Shown: positions 21,621 to 32,811 of the stretch, piece after piece | Layout of the letters: every line of letters begins with the position of its first letter | Numbering within the stretch: the stretch's first letter is position 1 | Assembly (NCBI GenBank): GCA_947579665.1 | Contig: OX388341.1 | Span: forward strand, 8,174,752-8,238,751 | Source: Sympetrum striolatum | Lineage: Eukaryota; Arthropoda; Insecta; Odonata; Libellulidae | Length of the DNA: 64,000 bases | Direction of reading: 5' to 3' | Notes under the pieces: model-generated | What the model was told of the DNA's origin: nothing | Seen by the model: the letters and a program-made list of their open reading frames with translations, nothing else | Databases searched by the model: none | Translations under genes and position numbers: made by a program

Positions 21621-22948
21621 TACATACTCATTTCCTTCTTGCTCTTAGGAAATGGGCCTAGGTGATCGATGTGAACGGTATGAAACGGAGTGGAGACCCT
21701 TTCCATCGTATGCAATTCGCCTTTTCTTTTACCTCCAGGTCCTTTATGGTAGGTACACTCAATACAGGCAGATATGTACTTCCTGACCCTTTTCCTCATC
21801 CTCGGAAACCAAAAATACCTCTTCAGATGCTCCAGAGTCTTCTCTTCACCGAAATGTACCATGTCGTCGTGACTTCCCTTTATAATTCTGGAAATGACAT
21901 CTCTTGGAACGACCCAACGTCTTTCTCCATTCACTCTTCGGCAGATTCGGTTGTCCTTTATGGTGTAGTCAACGTGTATCTGACGTTCCTCGTTTGTCGT
22001 CGCTGGCCCTTGCAGCACCCTCCGTAGATTCTCCAGCACCGGGTCTTGAATTTGCATGATAAGCAGCCAATCTTCCTGTTCTTTAATCGCTGGTGCGGGA
22101 AACTTTACCTTTCTGGTCTTCTTGTTCATTGCTTGGTAGTCATTACAGAGTCTATTATCACCGTTGGCCTTCTTTACTAACAATGCGGGACTTGCATACT
22201 CTGAATTCGACTCTTTTACTATTCCCAACTTCATTAATCCCTCTACTTCTTTTTGCATTCCTCCTCTTTGAGAATACGGTAACCGGTAAGGTCGTAAATT
22301 CACCGGTTCTTCATCATTTAACTCAATATCAAAACTGGTTAAACTGACAGTCCCTAGTTCCTCAAGGTTCTTGGCAAAACATTGTTGGTATTTATTGACC
22401 ACATTGCGAATCTGTTGCCTCTCTGCTTCATGTAGATTTCCTCCCACATTAATTTCGCCTGGTTCTATCAGTGTTTTCTCTTCTACATTTATCCTATTTT
22501 CCTCTGGCTCCGATGAATCCCGTACGATATTTAATCTTCCTTCTCCCTTTTGAATCCAAATCCCTTTTTGGTCAAGAGCGCTTCGCCCGATGATCATGGC
22601 GTCTTCTTGCACGTAATCGGGGACAATCAACACCTCTACTTCGATGCTGACGTCATCTATCTGGAGAGCCACCTGTTTCGAGCCGATTGCCTTGCATGCA
22701 TTTCCTCCGAAACCCACTAGCCGTCGCTGGCAAGTCTGGAATTGTAATCCGATCTCTCTCGCCACGTCTTCTCTAAGAGTTACCACGTCGCTTCCTAGGT
22801 CAATGAACCCGACCACATGATTCCCATTTATTTCTATCCATTTGTGGTATTCATCCTTTATTTGCCGATTGGCGGTAGCTATTCTGTTTATGTTTCCTTC
22901 CTTTGAGGACTGACGATGCCTTAAATTCCTTAATGGACATTCTTTCAT
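21581..22948 (-). pseudogene. Gypsy Pol: protease + RT start fused in frame to integrase N terminus
   Basis: A 455-codon open frame in the same phase as gag. Order: protease with F-I-D-L-G-S-D around residue 50 (a D-L-G active-site motif rather than the commoner D-S/T-G), then a spacer. Next is the first part of RT (YRLPYSQRGGMQKEVEGLMK, then SEYASPALLVKKANGDNRLC and N-D-Y-Q-A-M-N-K-K-T). At about 22100 it jumps to the region before the integrase zinc finger (E-N-L-R-R-V-L-Q-G). The H-x4-H / C-x2-C finger and V-H-I-D-H-L-G-P-F with the first integrase aspartate follow. The RT palm (YxDD) and RNase H are absent. The frame stays open across the join. Confidence 0.9.
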
Positions 22949-22975
22949 TAAATGTCACTGTTTCATACAATTGAA

Positions 22976-23987
22976 TCATTTATTATTGAGCTTCTCTTTG
23001 GAGCAATCCTTGGCCCTATGCCCTTGCTCACCACAATTAAAGCATCTTTCAGTAGCTAATCTCTTTTCTCCCACCCTTCTGGGTCTATCTCTTGATAAGG
23101 AGGGTTGGACAGCCGCCCTCTCGCTCATCTTTGCTCTTTCTGTAATGTTCTCGTGTCTTTTGATCTTCGTAAGCAGGCCTTCTATGTTTTCAAATTCACA
23201 CATAGCCAACGATCTAACCAATTCTCTATCTGTTATCCCGTTCAAAATATATTTGATCGTGGATGCATCGTCTATTTCTCCACGTCTCGCGATGACTTTC
23301 ATCGAATATACGTAAGCCTCATACGTTTCTTTAGCTTCCTTCTTTCTCTTTGATAGGCACAGGTGGACATCTGCTTGATCGGCCCCCGAAGGGAAACTAC
23401 AAAGTAGTCTTCTTTTGAACACGTCCCACGAGTAGACCTCTTCCGCTACACTGTTTAACCACAGTCTCCCCGCCCCGCGTAACTTTGTAACAGCGTGTGC
23501 TAAAAGCATGGAATGATCCCAACCGTAAGCCGATGCCACCCCTTCCACTCGCCACACCCATTGTTCCGATGTGAATCCCGACTCCACCGACGGTTCAAAT
23601 TCTGGAAGCAATCTTTCCGCAAGCGAAATATGCGCCGTTGCCAAACTTCCCAACATCGTGCACTGTCCCGTACCTAATAATTCTTTTACTCTTTCTAAGA
23701 TCTTCCGCTCTCTATCTAGCAATTCTCTTTCGCGCTGGAGGAATTCTCTTTCCCTAGCTACTTCGTACATCGCACCGCTCACCTCACCAACTTCTTGCAC
23801 TTGACCATTTTGTCCCTCCGGATCTCGAAATTCGTTAATGCCCCTAGCCTGAGGTAGCCATGTTGCGGGAGTAGAAGTGGCTGCAGGGATATCTAAAATG
23901 CTAAATGAACGAGCCCGACCTCTTTCATGCCCAACATCGCGCCTTCCCCACTCGGGTTCACTTCCGCGATCTCTATTCGTCTTGCGT
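22976..23987 (-). pseudogene. Gypsy Gag with CCHC zinc knuckle
   Basis: Open from about 23987 to the TGA at 22976. The first in-frame ATG is at 23768-23770, and the upstream portion has no ATG, so the original start is lost or upstream. An arginine/glutamate-rich coiled coil (E-R-E-F-L-Q-R-E-R-E-L-L-D-R-E-R) is followed by a capsid-like region and the knuckle CFNCGEQGHRAKDC. A second knuckle lies just beyond in the same frame (about 22975-22940) but two TGA codons interrupt it. Pol continues in the same frame. Confidence 0.85.
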
Positions 23988-24099
23988 CACGATTCCTCAC
24001 GACTGGCCCAAAGCACTTTGCACTTCACTTACTTACAGTTTTTCTCTTCCTGAGGTGTGTTTGGCGATAATCCATTTGGTGAATATCCCGCCGCTGCTC

Positions 24100-24308
24100 T
24101 GTTAGGAAACCTCCTACTTCGATACACCAAAGAAGACACCCAGATTCCTCGAATCTCACTCTTTATTCTCCCAAGGCTTACACATGCTCATCACAAGCAT
24201 TCCCTTGAGCCGCCATTGCTCTCGTCACTCTACGTTCCACTGTTTCTTTAGTTCTTGTCTTGCGGCAGCACCTGTCCACCGCCCCCTTCAACCTTTTTCT
24301 TTCCCACA
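24100..24308 (-). repeat. 5' LTR of the Gypsy element
   Basis: Direct repeat partner of 20350-20558. On the element's strand the internal sequence immediately after it begins GAGCAGCGGCGGGAT, a segment also conserved in the second copy (GAGCAACAGCGTGAT). No textbook tRNA primer-binding site was recognised there. Confidence 0.85.
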
Positions 24309-24838
24309 TATATATAGGTATATGGATAGGATACTACTTCACAGGCTAAACCACAAGCGTCATTGATTCAAAATTTTTACAACGTATTGGTCATAAAGTA
24401 CAACCGCAAGAAAAAATGCAATTTTGAACCAAAATATTGAACAAATTTGAAGTGTCATGGGTTCATCTCCAGAGGACACCAAAGTCCCCATTTTTCCCAT
24501 TTAAAAGCATTGCTTTGATTTTCGGGAATTTACAAAATACTTCCCTGATAAGTAGAGAATCAAAACTTAAGGAGCTTTTAGATATGGTCATGATCTATCG
24601 AAAAAATTAATGACTTTCACAGAATATCACCTGCATTCAGTGCTAGGATGATGCAAAAATCTCACATTTAAAATACATTGACGTAGTTTTTCATTATTTT
24701 CTTTTGATGCACTTATCGAAATGTTAGGAAGTTCTTTCTTTGCTGGAAAATGTATATTAAGAATTGGCTTAAGAAAGAAATTTAGATAAGACAGTACTGT
24801 TCCTGAGTTCAATGCCAGAGTACATTAAAATTTCTCAC
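24309..24838 (+). mobile_element. Helentron-like repeat fragment
   Basis: Starts GGATACTACTTCACAGGCTAAACC like the copy at about 19535 and continues with the same body (AAAATTTTTACAACG, GTCATGGGTTCA, AAAGTCCC). It is cut off where the next repeat begins at 24839. Confidence 0.6.
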
Positions 24839-25560
24839 ATCTATATATATAAAATAGAGTGTGGGTGTGTGTATGTGTATGTGTGTATGTATGTATGTTC
24901 GCTAAAAACTCGAGAACCGAGAGTCGCAAAACTTTGAAATTTTTTACATTACTGAGAGTCGACTCCGCGCAGAGTATAGGCTACTTTGTATTTTCCGAAG
25001 GCCCACTGTTCAAACCCAGACGGGTCAAAACATTTCCATAAGAAATACACTTAGAGGTCATTATTTTTGTAACAGAGTTCATTTCTTTTGCAAAATCAAG
25101 TTATAAATAATGGTCCTAGAAAGTCGAATCAAGTGCCAAAAGAAGGAAAACAGAATTAAGATTCTTAATTTGGTCGTGGAATATTGTTTTCAATTCAAAA
25201 TTGCGCACATTTTGATAAATTACGTGAATATTTTATCGAAATTTTGAGGTCGTAAACAAGCCATCCCCCTGATGATTAAGGTGATTGTTGAGTCCCCAGC
25301 TCATGTATTTATCCGTAAGAACACCTCAAGAAAATATGCATACTTCAAATTAATTTTAATAATAAGTGATAGGTTATATGAAGAGGGAGAAATTTACAAC
25401 TGTGTTGAACAAAGTACAGACTGTGCAAACAGACCGGTATTTAAGAGAGATTTTGAATTTAATGGAAGCGTCTGTAGCAATCACGTTTTATTTATACCAA
25501 CATAATTGTATACTGACTATTCCGAACAATACAACTGAATGTGCGTAAAAACCTGGTAAG
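24839..25560 (+). mobile_element. Helentron-like repeat with CTATATATATAAAA start
   Basis: Opens CTATATATATAAAATAGAGT, then a (GTAT)n run, then TTCGCTAAAAACTCGAGAACC, the stereotyped 5' end of arthropod Helitron-class repeats. Shares TTCATTTCTTTTGCAAAATC and GACGGGTCAAAACATTTCC with the 9.5-kb copy. The two overlapping short frames at 25272-25548 have no recognisable features. Right limit approximate. Confidence 0.55.
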
Positions 25561-26448
25561 TTTTGGATGTTTTTAATATAATCTCCTGAATTAAGTATTA
25601 CATTTTACCAATTTACATTGGCAAATATTTAGCCATCGCTATAAGATCACTAGAATCTAGGAGTATCCGTGGACAAATATTTAGCGATCGACGAAAATGG
25701 ATTTAGTGAATATCGTAAAGATTTCCCAGATTCAGTGTTGGAGTTAAACAGCGATTTGTAAAGCTGTAGCAAATCTCCAACATCATATCCCTTGATTGAA
25801 AAGGTAAAGTAAGTTTATGTTTTGTTATACGTAGAATAAAAAAGTATTGTGGTTTTTTAAGTGCTTCCAATTCTTATAAATTTACTATCTTTCTGTTATG
25901 GGTGTTTAATCTTTGTTTCTATTTTGGCATTGTGATTGCATTTGTGTTATTTGAAGAGCTTCATGTTCATGTTTCGCATTTTAGTATTGGGGTACAAGTC
26001 AGCTCCATAATACACTCACTTTCTGCAAAGAATAATCATCATTGGTTCTAGAGGGATGTATAATATGTTTCTGTTATTCGTGTCCAATTTTCATTTCCTT
26101 TATCCTTTTGTGCCTTTCTGAAAATGTCTCTTTAATTACAGTGCTGCTTATCCTAAAGTGATCTTAGAATATATGTTTAAATTCTTTTAAACAAATTAAT
26201 AATATAATAATTAAGCAATTGTCTTAATTTGTTGGAATTATTCTTTCAAATGGAATGAGATAAAAAATTGAATTATTGTGGTTTTGTAGACATTATTATA
26301 ACTTTTTTTGGTTTTATGCTTTGAAAATTATTATAGCCTGGAATATTCCTACGATTATGAAGCGTGTGTTACGATAAAAAATTAGCCTGGTATTTATCAT
26401 TGTTAATTTCTCTAGAATCAACGGGCACTTCAGCTGGTAAGTAATGTA
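25561..26448. other. Intergenic, nothing recognised
   Basis: AT-rich, without coding features or repeats I could pair. Confidence 0.4.
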
Positions 26449-26540
26449 AGGAAAAAGTAGGACGTCATTTGAGGCAGTTGTAGCCAATATTTCTGCTTGA
26501 ATTTTCACACATAGTTAAAGATGGTGATAGTGATACAGAA
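26449..26540 (+). repeat. Second copy of the ~90-bp segment found in the 20-kb Helentron-like repeat
   Basis: Shares AAAGTAGGACGTCATTTGAG and CAATATTTCTGCTTGA-TTTTCACACAT with 20037-20125, with only a few differences. The flanks do not match. Confidence 0.7.
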
Positions 26541-26784
26541 CCGTAGAAAGTAACTTCGGAATCTGCAATGGAGAGCTGCTTAAAGTGGCATCTTTCAGAG
26601 ATGGATTGATGAAATGTCATTCCCATAGTTAAAATACATTGTAAAAGCTTACACTGTCGAAAAGTAAATCAGTAATTCAAGAAGTTTCCCTATACTTATT
26701 GCTTAGTTATTGATAGTTATAACAGTTTAGATGAATATCCAGGCAATATTAATGATCACTTACATAAGATAAGGAAACAGGGCT

Positions 26785-29700
26785 AATAATAATAAAGGAC
26801 TGTATTCAGGGCGAGATTGAGACTATCAAGCCTCTTCTTACACCTAACCCTTTGTCATGTTGGAACAGAAAGAAATAGATTGCAAAAGTACAGAGAAGAA
26901 AACTACTGAGTGGGTTTAAAAACCTAAGCTAAGAGCATAGGAAAAAATTTCCACTGCAGGAAAACACCCTCAAAAGAAGGGGGTGTGAAAAACCTGCAAA
27001 ATATACGTATAGAAAACTAAATTTAAATATGGTAGTAGATAAAAGAGCAATATAAGACAAGAAAAAAAAGAAAGTCATTAGAATGTACAAAAAAGAGCAA
27101 GTTATAACATATTAACATAAAATTCACACACAAAAGTAATAACATATAAGTAATAATATATAACTAATTTAGAATTGAATTATAGAGTTCTAACTATCTT
27201 AAACTTGTTTTGTCAATTACATGTTACATTATATGAACATAATAGACGCACTGAACATATATAAATTATAAACATAATTTTACTTGGTGAAAGCTTGTTA
27301 AGTATTTAGATTATAAATAAGTAAAAACAATTCAAAGAACTAAAAAAGACAAAGAAGAAAATAGAATGAGAATTATAGAGTAATGAATAAAAGAACATAT
27401 TCCAATAAAAACATTCGTTTGGATGGTGGATAAGATAAGAATGAGAGATGTTCTGAAATTGAGGTAGGAAGGCCAGGAAATTTTGTGATCTCAATGAGTT
27501 GTGCGTTTCAGTGCGATTTAGTTCTGCTTTCTATGGTTAAGAGATGATTAAGGCATTTGCTCTTGATGCTGAAGACGGAAGATAGGTTTTTTATCTCTTG
27601 GGGACAGGGACGGATCTAGAAAATTTTTTTGGGGGGGGTCCGATCAAAAAATTTTAAAATAAAAGATACTTCGGCTTTCACTAAACCTGACGTTAGAATT
27701 GTGTTAGACAAACTCGAATTTTTTCGCTAGTGATTACTTATTAAATCGTGTGTTTATTTGCGTTATTTGAGTTTCATTTTGGAAAAATAGGCACAAGTGA
27801 TATTTCGGGGGGGGTCCGGACCCCCTGGACCACCCCCTTGGATCTGTCCCTGCTTGGGGAAGTGAGTTCCAGAGGTTGCTAGCTGTGACTGTAAACGATT
27901 TATGGAACATTTCAGTTCTGTGCTGGGGAATCAAGAGTTTCTTGCAACCTCTCGTTTTGCGGTCATGAATGGAATCCAAAGATGTAAATAAGGAGTTAAT
28001 ATATTCAGGTGATATTGTCGCTAAAAATCTATTGGTGCTAGACAAAACGTGATGCTTCTGATGCAAATCTAGTTTTAGCAAGGATAGCTTGGAGTAATAT
28101 TCCGAAACGTGATCATACTTTTTTAAGTTAAAAATAAACCTCACGGCAGAGTTTTGCATGTGCTGTTATTTGATGGCTAGTTCACCTGACAGATCCTGAT
28201 AGACTATATCATAATAGTCGAAGTGAGGCATAACTAATGAGTTTACAAGTTGTAGTTTTACTGAGGAGGAGAGGAGATAACCTGAACGTTGAAGTGAATA
28301 CAGCAAGTAATTAACTATTTTACATATTTGTATGACATAATCAGACCACGTAAGGGTTTCGTTCATGTAGAGACCGAGGTTTTTCACTGAATTTTTTAGT
28401 TGAATTTCGGCACCATTTAGTTCTATCGCCAGTAGGCTAGCTCTATTTACCAATTGAAGTAATTTAGGCTGTCAGATCAAAATTGCCTGTGATTTGTTTG
28501 GGTATAGATTATTATCATTAAAATTACTTCTATTCCAATTATGGATGAGTTGGAGATCATTATTAATTTTATGGATTGATTGAGGTAGTTCTGAGGGACT
28601 TAAGTCCATGTAAATCTGAAGCTCATCTGCGTACAAGTGATATCTAGAGTATTTAATTACCTTTACGCAGTCATTAATATAAATTGAAAAGAGTAAGGGA
28701 CCTAAGATTGATCCTTGAGGAAGTCCTTAATCAATTTCAATCCATTCAGATGCCAATTCATTTGAAATTATTTTCTACTTTCGGTTGTGAAGATAAGAGT
28801 AGAACCAAGAGACTGAATTGTCAGAGAGACCCATCATCTTAAGTTCAAGCGTCAGAATATCTATAATGATCGAGTCGAAAGCTTTTGTGTAATCGAGTAG
28901 TACCAACGCGGTTAGATTTTTACAATCCATAAACCTGCGAATGTCTTCTGTAATCTTCACTAGAACAGTTGAGGTCGAATGAAGTTTCCGAAATCCAGAC
29001 TGTAATGGGTCAAGGAGAGAGTTTTTTTCAATGAATTTGGTAACCTGCCCATGGACCAGCTTCTCAAGTGCTTTTGATAAAACAGAAAGAATGCTGATCG
29101 GTCAATACTCACTGTCGTTGGAATGCCCATTTTTCGGGATCGGTCGGATAAGAGCCTGTTTCCATTTCGATGGGAAATTACCTTGAATTAGGGAACAATT
29201 ATATATGTTAGTAATAAATGGCAGTATGATATGCATCAGCTTATTGATTATAATGATGAGAATTCCATCAGCTCCTAAAGATTTGGATTTTACACTTTTC
29301 AACGCCCTCAGCACATCAACTTGAGAAACTGGTTTAAAGACGAACTTTACTTGATGTAGTGGAGCCCTAGTATTCGAAGCAAGGTTGGTTAACAAATTTT
29401 GCTTAAGTTCAGGATTTATTAACGTAGGGGGAAGGGAGAATTTTTTGTTGATAGCATTAAGACTTTCTGAAGAAAGACATGGAGATTCTTTAACTTTACC
29501 TATACCAAGACCACGTAGTTCTCTCCGTAATACTGCCGAGGATTATTCTTTGGAAATAGAGTGCGAGAATCTGATTTAGGCCTTCCTTATTAGTTGTTTT
29601 GTTCGGTTTCGTAAGCGTTTATATTGACTAAAGATTGTCATATCTCTACAATGTTTGAATTGACAGAATTTTGTATTACGATTGGCCATCATATTCTTAA

Positions 29701-30540
29701 TGTCCTTTGTTAATCAAGGAGCAGAGGGCTTAGTTATTCTAATTTTTCTAACTGGTGCATGCAGGTCGAGTAAATTCACAAGGAGAGTGTTCAGAATTTC
29801 AACCCTAGCATCTAAATTGTTGATAAAGTCAATGTCATGCCATGGCAGAAGGGCCGCATCATTTAAAATATTTTCATTATTAATACTTTTCAGATTGCGA
29901 TGGTAAATGTATTTTTGTTTGAATTTCGGTGAATTAAGAGAGTTTGACAAATAGATTGAATCGTGATGAGAAATACACGGTGTTGAAAGCTGCCCATGGA
30001 TTTTTACTCGGTCTGGATTGGCAGTGTCAATGATGTCAATCCAAGTGGATGAATTTAAGGTGTTATGCGTTGGTTACAGCAGAAGCAGAGGTAACTTATG
30101 AGCAGAGAAAGTATTTTTCAGAAACTCTGAGTGGTAATAATTTTCAGTCATATTAGCGTTCAAGTCACCTGCTATTATTATGTGTTCAAATTCTTGTCTG
30201 AGTTTAGCTATCGCATCGTCAATATCTGATAGGTGTCCGAGTTTAGGCGGTCGGTATATTACTCCAAGTAATATCTTTTTAAAATTAACCGTAACTTCAA
30301 TGAAGAGGTATTCTGGTCTTTTGCAATAGTTTTGATCGCTTGTGAGTATTGTTTTGCAATGTAAATCACTGCAAACATATATTCCGACCCCCCCCCTACC
30401 TCTTTTCCCAATTCTGTCATTGCGGTATAGAGTATAACCTGGTATCGTATGCTAAGGCAGTTCCCATGATTCACAGGATTTATTGTAAAATTTGGAAGAA
30501 ATATCATATCCATAGCTAGATGAACTAACAGTAATAATAC
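26785..30540 (-). mobile_element. Jockey/CR1-type LINE, 5'-truncated, with 3' UTR
   Basis: The reverse strand runs in LINE order. It starts with an endonuclease tail with V-I-Y-R-P-P-K-L-G-H and I-I-A-G-D-L-N-A-N-M (about 30265-30150). A linker W-H-D-I-D-F...V-R-K-I-R-I-T-K-P-S-A-P (29950-29714) follows, then the RT start (P-V-S-Q-V-D-V-L-R-A-L-K-S-V-K-S-K, 29395-29102). The palm has L-D-Y-T-K-A-F-D-S-I (about 28890), then Q-G-S-I-L-G-P-L-like sequence near 28700 and YADELQIY near 28625. The C-terminal L-W-N-S-L-P box lies near 27865. The catalytic YADD reads YADE. Many stops and frameshifts. The 3' UTR ends with TTTATTATTATTA near 26785. A hAT MITE splits the C-terminal coding region at 27605. 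Confidence 0.85.
27605..27852. mobile_element. hAT-type MITE with 8-bp target duplication, inside the LINE
   Basis: Flanked by CTTGGGGA at 27597-27604 and 27853-27860. The ends are inverted: CAGGGACGGATCTAG at left, CAGGGACAGATCCAAG at right (reverse complement). Runs of G/C (GGGGGGGGTCC, GGACCCCC) lie subterminally. The 248-bp interior is non-coding. Skipping it rejoins the LINE reading frame after L-W-N-S-L-P-Q. The 8-bp duplication and CAGG-type ends indicate hAT. Confidence 0.9.
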
Positions 30541-30749
30541 CAAAAATTAACCAAACAAAAAAAAATAGTAGTTAATTTTTTTAGCTAGTAGTGTAATACA
30601 AGATGAGATAAACGGCAGTGAAAATAATAGATTAGAACGGAGGCGCCGAGAACATGGCAGAACTTTCCTTCCTTTTATTCACAGTTGAATTCAAAATTTT
30701 AAAGTAGGTAACGTATAATTATGTCTTTAACCTATGCTATGCAGAAAAA

Positions 30750-31660
30750 CTATGCTAAAATTAATTTAGAGCAATAAATACAAGACAGAATTTAAATCGG
30801 CAAAATTCATAGATTCAAGCAGGGTCCACTTGTATGACGCTCGCTCACTATTTGGGCTGGATCTCAAAAACTGCTGAACTGATCTAATTAATATTTTACG
30901 AAAATCATTGTTGATTGGAAACAGAAGAGAATAAGAAGCTTTGTATATTTCCACAAGATAATCATTATATATAAAGGCGGCCATACACGGGGAAATATTT
31001 CCAGGAAATCAAACATGGCGGATCGGCCATACATGGGGAAATATTTCCTAACATGGCGGATCCGCGTTGTTTTGGTCTTTCTTTAGCGTAATTGCAGACA
31101 TTTTTTATTTTGCAGAATCAAATGAGAAATAATCGTCGTTCGAAATCGAGATCAGTACCAAAAGAAAGGAAATTAAATAGAGATTCTTATTTTGGTGGTA
31201 GTATATTGTATTCGTGTCGAAATTACGAGAACTAGGGCAAAATGAACGGAAGTTTACGACCAAGGCGATTGTTGAATCCGAGCTAATGCGTTTTCTCATT
31301 TCAAATATTATAAAAGATGGCAATTAACTGAGATGCCAAAATTTGCAAACAGATTCATAAACAATAGGGATAAAATTATGGCGATTTAAGGAGTTTTTTG
31401 GAAATATCTCAACAAAATTAAAACTGCGACTATGAATTGTATTGTAGTCGACGACTTGTTTTCTTCTTAGCTAGTTTTAAGATTTTACAAATTCACTCCT
31501 GACAACTCGTCGTTGAAAACACGTTATTATCTAAATAAGTGATGTGGATAGCGAGAATGTAAAGTCAATCAATTTACGAGTTTCAAGATCGTTTTTTATT
31601 CTCTGAGTTCCAAGTCAACAATACTTGTTATTCGTAACCAAAATAACAACAAACAATACA
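30750..31660. repeat. Segment duplicated at 37077-38068
   Basis: Nearly identical to the 37-kb copy from TAGATTCAAGCAGGG to AATAACAACAAACAAT. Contains one full GGCCATACACGGGGAAATAT unit, which is expanded to four in the other copy. Its right half (31090-31330) shares words with the Helentron-like repeats at 9.5 and 24.8 kb. No convincing coding content. Region 30541-30749 holds nothing recognised. Confidence 0.75.
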
Positions 31661-31705
31661 AAGATAACGCGGCGGGCTCGGTGAAGATACGCGGAGTATC
31701 GCCAC

Positions 31706-32803
31706 CACAGGGAGAGTCTACCGGGAGAAAAGTGAAGCCAAAAATAACGCAACCCGCAGAGCACTGGGTAGCACTTTTCGCCAGCTCCCCTTTAACTACA
31801 TGTATTTTTTGGGTTTTATTTTTCTCTCATACGGGACTCAGGAGCTTGTCTATCCTATGAAATGGACTCAGATAGTTTAAATGAACCTTTCACTTAACGA
31901 TTATCTTCGATTTTTTTCTCTAAGTCCTCTTGATTCCTTTTATTATGGAAAATAAAACATGCCTGCAATGTAAACTTCTCGGATGCCAGTGTCGTCTGCT
32001 AGAGAAATATAGAGAACGAATCGTCTGCCAATCTCCCGCAAACTCTATCAAAACCTCGTTGATTATTATAATGTTAATTTTACATATATTATAATGCATT
32101 AATTCGTCATAGTTTTTAATTGATCAATACCAAGTATGGCATAAAATTCCTTAATAGTCGTTTATCGCAATGAAATAAAGCTACTCTATAATACATTATA
32201 ATAGCTTATCAGGGTAATTAGAGATTTTTCCGCTTGTGCAAATGTTTGTTCTAATTCATAATTGGTGCTTAATGCAGTAAAAGTTGTCAAAATGACGAAT
32301 ACGAGAACTTGTATACCATGCAAGACCTGCAGGTGCAGCCGAGAGCACAATGAAATGTTCATTGAAACGCCGTGGATTAATACTGACGTTCGTTCTGCTT
32401 CATAGATTTCAGATAATGAATGAAATAATAAAATTAAGGAAGATGCATAGATTCTAGTTCGGAACATTTTGTGGGGGCAGCTGTTCTGATGCGCAGAAAT
32501 TGACCATGCTGCAGGCAGAAACAGGCCCCTGCTTATTTACCTATAAAACCTTTAGAAACGCGAAAATAACAAAATTGATTCGTGTTACGCATTGCTCAAA
32601 CTACATTTTGTGTTCCAAAACGTTCGACTTACTCGATCAAACCTTGATAACTCTGTATCAAAGCCGCAAAATCACGAAAAAACAATGTATTGGTATAGGG
32701 AGATACGAAAAGTGCTACCCAGCATGGCTAAATGCGCAATCTGCCGCTTTACCCCTGGCTTCACTTTTGGGCGCTAGAGGGAGATAGTAATACTACCCCT
32801 GTG
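31706..32803. mobile_element. 1.1-kb TIR element with an 8-bp target duplication
   Basis: ATCGCCAC occurs at 31698-31705 and again at 32804-32811. The ends are inverted, CACAGGGAGAG and CACAGGGGTAG. The inverted homology continues about 85-105 bp inwards, including AAAAGTGAAGCC and CTGGGTAGCACTTTTCG in both arms. The 1098-bp body encodes no recognisable transposase (the longest frame, 32467-32186 reverse, has no features). Eight-bp duplications occur in hAT, P and some MULE/Merlin elements; the superfamily is unresolved. Confidence 0.85.
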
Positions 32804-32811
32804 ATCGCCAC

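Larger units (their letters stand above)
20350..24308 (-). mobile_element. Ty3/Gypsy LTR retrotransposon, both LTRs, RT/RNase H deleted
   Basis: Two 209-bp direct repeats (20350-20558 and 24100-24308) bound the element. They start TGTTAGGAAACC and end TTTCCC(A/T)A in plus orientation and differ at about 12 positions (roughly 6%). A 4-bp TATA target duplication is consistent at 20346-20349 and 24309-24312, within a TA-rich target. On the minus strand the order is gag, protease, start of RT, integrase and an acidic tail. Most of RT and all of RNase H are missing through an in-frame deletion. Two stops in the gag-pol frame and two one-base frameshifts are also present. A related truncated copy lies at 40690-42222. 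Total 3959 bp, about 1.2 kb shorter than expected. Confidence 0.9.

Noticed and set aside
30766..30984. 72-codon reverse ORF as a LINE C terminus
   Set aside because: No L-W-N-S-L-P-type box or other family motif; the same DNA is repeated at 37.1 kb as a non-coding segment.
31105..31323. 72-codon reverse ORF conserved at 37451-37726
   Set aside because: The conservation is due to duplication of the whole DNA segment; the composition is low-complexity and it overlaps Helentron-like non-coding sequence.
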